Shown here one piece after another: positions 60,629 through 64,000 of a stretch of DNA of 64,000 nucleotides. Below the pieces are notes generated by a model. The model had not been told where the DNA came from, ran no database searches, and saw only the letters and a program-made list of their open reading frames with translations. The stretch's first letter is position 1, and every line of letters starts with the position of its first letter. A program made the position numbers and the translations under genes. Location: NCBI RefSeq assembly GCF_001428245.1, contig NZ_LMRV01000032.1:289-64288 (forward strand), given 5' to 3'. The stretch is from Paenibacillus sp. Soil522. Its GTDB lineage: Bacteria; Bacillota; Bacilli; Paenibacillales; Paenibacillaceae.

Positions 60629-60637
60629 TGGTATACC
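60629..60637. promoter_or_regulatory. putative operator at the regulator start
   Basis: TGGTATACC directly abuts the start codon side of the GntR gene, overlapping GGAGG of its ribosome binding site. Binding here would block expression of the regulator itself. Confidence 0.5.
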
Positions 60638-60758
60638 TCCGAATGCGTTTTCTTTTAGTGTAATCGATATATTATTACCAATCAACACATACATAACATG
60701 AAGGTATACACACCGGATCATTTCAGTACTAAGACTCCATAAATCATGGTCATTCGTT

Positions 60759-61232
60759 CTATTTTTTAATATCCGCCTGTGTCATAACTTCGTATCCGCT
60801 GCCCAAGTAATTTTGCAGAGCCTTTAACGACGCGGTTCCAACCGCAGTGTCCTGCTCACCATTACCGCCGCTGATGCCCACGCCTCCAACAACTTCCCCA
60901 TTCACGACAATTGGAAATCCGCCTACAAAAATCGCAAATTTGCCTGGCATCATCACGTGAATCCCGAATGCCTCACCCGTTGTAGTTGCTGGACCTCCCG
61001 GTTGATTGAACAGGTGGGTCGAGCGCTTATGTCCGCTCGCGGTAAATGCTTTGGACGTTGCGATCTCGGGGCCCGTGATTCGTCCGCCGTTCATGCGTTC
61101 CATCGCAATGACATAACCGCCATCATCAACAATACAAATCGATTCCAATGCTTTTACTTCTTCGGCCGCTTTCTTTGCGGCTTCAATCATCACCTTCGCT
61201 TCTTCCAGTTCCAGCTTTAATACCGATTTCAT
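60759..61232 (-). CDS. HbpS/GlcG-like protein (DUF336)
   Basis: 157 residues, heme-binding-protein/GlcG fold. Signatures: SICIVDDGGYVIAMERMNGG, SKAFTASGHKRST, and the Gly-rich end VVGGVGISGGNGEQDTAVG. No signal peptide, so intracellular. Members sit in catabolic clusters (glycolate, propanediol, aromatics) with no fixed activity; corrinoid, heme or aldehyde binding have been proposed. TAGGAGGG before ATG. Confidence 0.88.
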   Translation of the reverse strand: MKSVLKLELEEAKVMIEAAKKAAEEVKALESICIVDDGGYVIAMERMNGGRITGPEIATSKAFTASGHKRSTHLFNQPGGPATTTGEAFGIHVMMPGKFAIFVGGFPIVVNGEVVGGVGISGGNGEQDTAVGTASLKALQNYLGSGYEVMTQADIKK

Positions 61233-61279
61233 ATATGGCCCTCCTAAGTCAAGACGTTATGATTGCAATAAACAATAAA

Positions 61280-62746
61280 TTAAAAGCCATGATAAACTGT
61301 TTTAATTTGCGTATAGAAATCGATTGCTGCACGTCCAGACTCGCGGTATGTCGCCGTACTGGACATTTTGACCCCACCGAACGGCGCGTTATACGCGTTA
61401 CCGGTAGTCGGACGGTTTACTTTCACCATGCCAGTTTCAATATTTTGGATAAACTGTTGAATCCGGTTTGAATCGGAAGTGCATATCGCAGCCGACAATC
61501 CGAATTCCACATCATTAGCAATCTCCATCGCTTCTTCAAAGCTTGAAGCGCGAATAACCGAAATGACCGGACCAAAAATTTCTTCCTGTGCGATTCTCAT
61601 CTTAGGTGTGACACCCACGAATACGGCCGGCCTTACGAAATACCCTTCTGAGTATTCGCCTTCTGTTATTCTTTCACCACCTATTGCCAATTCGGCACCC
61701 TCTTCTTTACCTATGGAGACGTAATTGAGTACATTGTGCAATTGGCTTTCGTTGGCGAGCGGACCGACTTCAATTCCTTTACTAAGACCGTTTCCTATGG
61801 TTAATAATTTGGTTTTTTCAATAAGCTTGTCAACAAACTCATCATGTACGGAATCCATTACGATGACTCTGCTCGTTCCCGTACAAGCCTGACCGGTTAA
61901 TTCAAAGCCACCTTTGATTGCCAGTTCAACCGAGTGATCGATGTTCACATCATCCATAACAATCAGCGGGTTTTTACCACCGAGCTCCAGTTGGACACGG
62001 GTAGATAAACGAACGGAACGATTAATTTTCTCTCCGGCACCCGTCGAACCTGTGAATGTCACCGCTTTGACAGCCGGGTGAGTAACGAGCGAAACTCCCG
62101 TTTTGGAAGAGGATCCTGTCACGAAATTAATAACGCCTGCCGGCAACCCGGCTTGATGAAGCACCTCTACCAGACGATAGGCGATTAGCGGCGTATCTGA
62201 TGCCGGTTTGAAAACAACGGTGTTGCCGGTAACCAAAGCTGGAGCTATCTTGCGCGCAGGAATGGAAATCGGAAAGTTCCACGGTGTGATAACGGAAATG
62301 ACGCCTAATGGTTCTTTTCGTGTATATACCAAGGTGGTCGGATCATCGGAAGGAATCGTATCGCCGGTAACGTTTAATCCTTCCGAAGCGTAATAGCGCA
62401 GCGTCTGTGCGGAACGTTTCACTTCCAACCTGCTGCTGGCAAGCGTCTTTCCCTCTTCACGGGTAAGTTCTTCAGCGTATTGCTCCAAGCCAGCCTCCAG
62501 CAAATCTGCCGCTTTGTATAAGATTTCCGCCCGCTTGGTAGGAGCTACATTTCGCCAGAAATGGAACGCCCGCTCTGCGGACTCCATCGCTTGAACCACA
62601 TCGGCCTCATTAGAAGCTTGAAATTTTCCTATTATATCGGTGACACAGGCCGGATTCCTGGTGGCGAAAGTCTCGCCGCTTGCCGTTTCGACCCATTCCC
62701 CGTTAATTAAGTTTTTGAACGTCTGTACCGCAGTCTCAGTAGCCAT
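61280..62746 (-). CDS. NAD(P)-dependent aldehyde dehydrogenase
   Basis: 488 residues. ITPWNFPISIP, VTFTGSTGAGEKI for coenzyme, general base in QLELGGKNPLIVMDD (Glu near 260), catalytic Cys in FELTGQACTGTSRVIV (near 295), end FGGVKMSSTATYRESG. Closest in style to the 2,5-dioxovalerate/ketoglutarate-semialdehyde group, so a semialdehyde acid is a reasonable substrate. ATG chosen for AGAGGAG nine bases upstream. Between the HbpS-like and the diiron-protein genes. Confidence 0.9.
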   Translation of the reverse strand: MATETAVQTFKNLINGEWVETASGETFATRNPACVTDIIGKFQASNEADVVQAMESAERAFHFWRNVAPTKRAEILYKAADLLEAGLEQYAEELTREEGKTLASSRLEVKRSAQTLRYYASEGLNVTGDTIPSDDPTTLVYTRKEPLGVISVITPWNFPISIPARKIAPALVTGNTVVFKPASDTPLIAYRLVEVLHQAGLPAGVINFVTGSSSKTGVSLVTHPAVKAVTFTGSTGAGEKINRSVRLSTRVQLELGGKNPLIVMDDVNIDHSVELAIKGGFELTGQACTGTSRVIVMDSVHDEFVDKLIEKTKLLTIGNGLSKGIEVGPLANESQLHNVLNYVSIGKEEGAELAIGGERITEGEYSEGYFVRPAVFVGVTPKMRIAQEEIFGPVISVIRASSFEEAMEIANDVEFGLSAAICTSDSNRIQQFIQNIETGMVKVNRPTTGNAYNAPFGGVKMSSTATYRESGRAAIDFYTQIKTVYHGF

Positions 62747-62877
62747 TTCGATCTCCTCTTTCTTCATAGGGCTTTTGGCTGCAATTTCGATTGGTTAACC
62801 CATACGGAATTGCAACTCGGTAAACCAAATCCCGAGAATAAAGCTTCCCGGGAACGATTTACGCTTCTATGCTTCGA

Positions 62878-63588
62878 CTATTCCAAGCAGAATTCGCGGG
62901 AGATGGCTGCGATGTACATTCTGCGCATTTGGGTCGCTTCTTTTACGATCTTAATACAACGTTGTTGATCTTCCGGTGTTTTTGCATATTCCAATACGAT
63001 CTGGTATCCACGCTCACCGTGAATTTCGTCGGACACGATGTGAAGGTCGAAAAACTCCACTTCTTCATCCGTAAATCCGTAATGATTGCGAAGTGTTGGT
63101 GTTTGTCTGCGATAGATTGCCGGTACTTGGGACTCAAGTCCAACAACCAGTGCCGCAGTGGCAAACAGGAAGTTTTCCTTTATCGCCATCCGGTAGCACC
63201 AGGATTGCAGGCCGATCGTTTCAGGAAGCAGGTGCTCCATTGATTCAATACGTTCTCTTGTTGTTCCGCAAGCTTCGCCGAAACGGATCAGCAGGTCTGT
63301 ATGGCGGTCACCGCCTAGCTCTTCCTCCCACATGTTCTGCAATATGAAGTCTCTTGCATCTACATGTGGACAATTTGCATATATAGAAGCCAAATATTCC
63401 GCGAATGGACCTACATATGCGTAATGTTGTTCCACCCATCTGGCGAAATGTTCTTTCTTTAATTCACCGTTTGCCCACATTGTCGTGAAAGGAGCTTTAG
63501 AAACGGCATTTCCTTCAATAGCTTGCTCAAGTGCGTGGCGGAATTCCTCCTTGTTCATTAAGCGGGACTTCGTTGCGGTTTCTGTCAT
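62878..63588 (-). CDS. heme-oxygenase-like diiron oxidase (CADD/PqqC/TenA superfamily)
   Basis: 236 residues, all helical. The six metal ligands of Chlamydia CADD (E81, H88, E142, H174, D178, H181) have exact counterparts in spacing: E89 and H96 in EELGGDRH, E152 in GLESQVPAIY, H183, D187 and H190 in HIVSDEIH. So a diiron (or Fe/Mn) oxygen-activating enzyme is expected. Known relatives cleave C-C or C-N bonds, make p-aminobenzoate, or act in PQQ formation. Start at ATG after AGAGGAG. First gene of the long minus-strand run; two ferredoxins in the cluster could feed it. Product unknown. Confidence 0.85.
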   Translation of the reverse strand: MTETATKSRLMNKEEFRHALEQAIEGNAVSKAPFTTMWANGELKKEHFARWVEQHYAYVGPFAEYLASIYANCPHVDARDFILQNMWEEELGGDRHTDLLIRFGEACGTTRERIESMEHLLPETIGLQSWCYRMAIKENFLFATAALVVGLESQVPAIYRRQTPTLRNHYGFTDEEVEFFDLHIVSDEIHGERGYQIVLEYAKTPEDQQRCIKIVKEATQMRRMYIAAISREFCLE

Positions 63589-63646
63589 ATTAAAATCTCC
63601 TCTCAAAATCAAAAATGTAGTAAACAGATCATTTCACTTTATTTTT

Positions 63647-63661
63647 GGTATATTGTATACC
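63647..63661. promoter_or_regulatory. putative GntR/FCD operator before diiron gene
   Basis: GGTATATTGTATACC within a longer A/T-flanked palindrome (63642-63667), about 60 bases upstream of the diiron oxidase start. Same half-sites as the operators at 58250 and 60629, set further apart. Confidence 0.5.
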
Positions 63662-63754
63662 AAAAAACTTCTTGTCTTATTATGGCCTACATAAAGTCAA
63701 CCTGTCAACTTACTTTTTCTAATATTAGCAGCAGCAGCGACAATAGCCGTTAAT

Positions 63755-63985
63755 TCAATGGAAATACCTAACGATTGCGGGTTTAATGATGTCTGACGCA
63801 AGGAGAATGAAGCCTGAACTTAAGAAAATAGCACCCAATATCTGGACAAACAGCTTGATAGAACGAAAAACGATAACAACAATTACCAAGCAGAGCGCAG
63901 ACACGATCCACTCGAGCACTCTACTCGGATAAATCTCTGAAATAAGATAGGCCGCTATGACAGTAATAAACAGTGCCTGCTTCAT
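63755..63985 (-). CDS. small membrane protein, possibly incomplete
   Basis: At least 76 residues with two or three hydrophobic segments (about 3-20, 27-44, 48-66). Not recognised. The frame is still open to the right edge of the window and no good ribosome site precedes the first ATG, so the true start may lie beyond base 64000. Its short C-terminal end (IIKPAIVRYFH) suggests either a small membrane subunit of a transporter or a truncated protein. Confidence 0.5.
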   Translation of the reverse strand: MKQALFITVIAAYLISEIYPSRVLEWIVSALCLVIVVIVFRSIKLFVQILGAIFLSSGFILLASDIIKPAIVRYFH

Positions 63986-64000
63986 TGGCTTACAACACGT

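Overview
The window (about 64 kb, roughly 50% G+C) looks like chromosome of a spore-forming Firmicute of the Paenibacillaceae type. The reasons are strong AGGAGG ribosome binding sites, the proteins (a sigma-54-dependent yod/kam lysine cluster with YokU, YesM/YesN-type two-component pairs beside sugar ABC transporters, LysM mini-proteins, S-layer-size secreted carbohydrate-active proteins), a tRNA-sensing T-box leader and a Bacillales-type rRNA leader at the left edge. Family placement is by recollection and motifs only; no search was run.

Layout. 1-180: promoter and boxA leader of an rRNA operon whose 16S gene lies beyond the left edge. 0.3-5.7 kb: response regulator, sensor kinase, ABC ATPase and FtsX-type permease operon. 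5.9-8.1 kb: polar amino-acid ABC importer. 8.4-13.3 kb: two GMC-type FAD oxidoreductases, one with an N-terminal LysM-like segment, flanking a decayed LysM/ThuA/AraC block. 13.4-17.7 kb: NERD-domain helicase, GT4 glycosyltransferase, YdjM-like membrane protein. 17.8-21.3 kb: hutH-hutU with an attenuator just ahead of hutH, and a LacI remnant after hutU. 21.5-23.8 kb: a degenerate kinase fragment with a Tyr/Trp-rich tail, a CPBP membrane protease and a PadR regulator. 24.0-30.0 kb: a 2013-residue secreted modular protein with a catabolite-repression (cre) site upstream.

31-44.2 kb is the most coherent unit: a complete-looking lysine catabolic regulon under sigma-54. It holds a PAS/AAA+ enhancer-binding activator, kamA, and convergent to it a seven-gene operon (yokU, yodT, yodS, yodR, yodQ, gabT, aldehyde dehydrogenase), the divergent acetyltransferase ablB/yodP, and rpoN itself. 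Three near-consensus -24/-12 promoters precede kamA, ablB and yokU, and an inverted repeat lies midway between the two divergent ones. The genes fit lysine to beta-lysine, N6-acetyl-beta-lysine, a keto acid, C4 amide, 4-aminobutyrate and succinate; the C-C cleaving step is not in the window.

44.3-45.5 kb is an A+T-rich block carrying a probable methionine T-box in front of a methyltransferase, next to a GntP permease gene cut to 49 codons behind glycerate kinase. 47.4-56.6 kb: an FtsH-like protease, a LysM/proline-rich protein, and a sugar ABC importer with its YesM/YesN pair. 56.9-57.4 kb: an internally deleted IS3 element against a malic enzyme fragment.

57.4-63.7 kb is an unrecognised oxidative catabolic cluster: aspartate-dehydrogenase-like protein, two related [2Fe-2S] ferredoxins, RidA, HbpS/GlcG-like protein, aldehyde dehydrogenase, a heme-oxygenase-like diiron protein with all six CADD-type metal ligands, and an FCD-type GntR regulator. 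TGGTATACCA-like palindromes occur at three control points. No tRNA gene, CRISPR array or prophage was seen.
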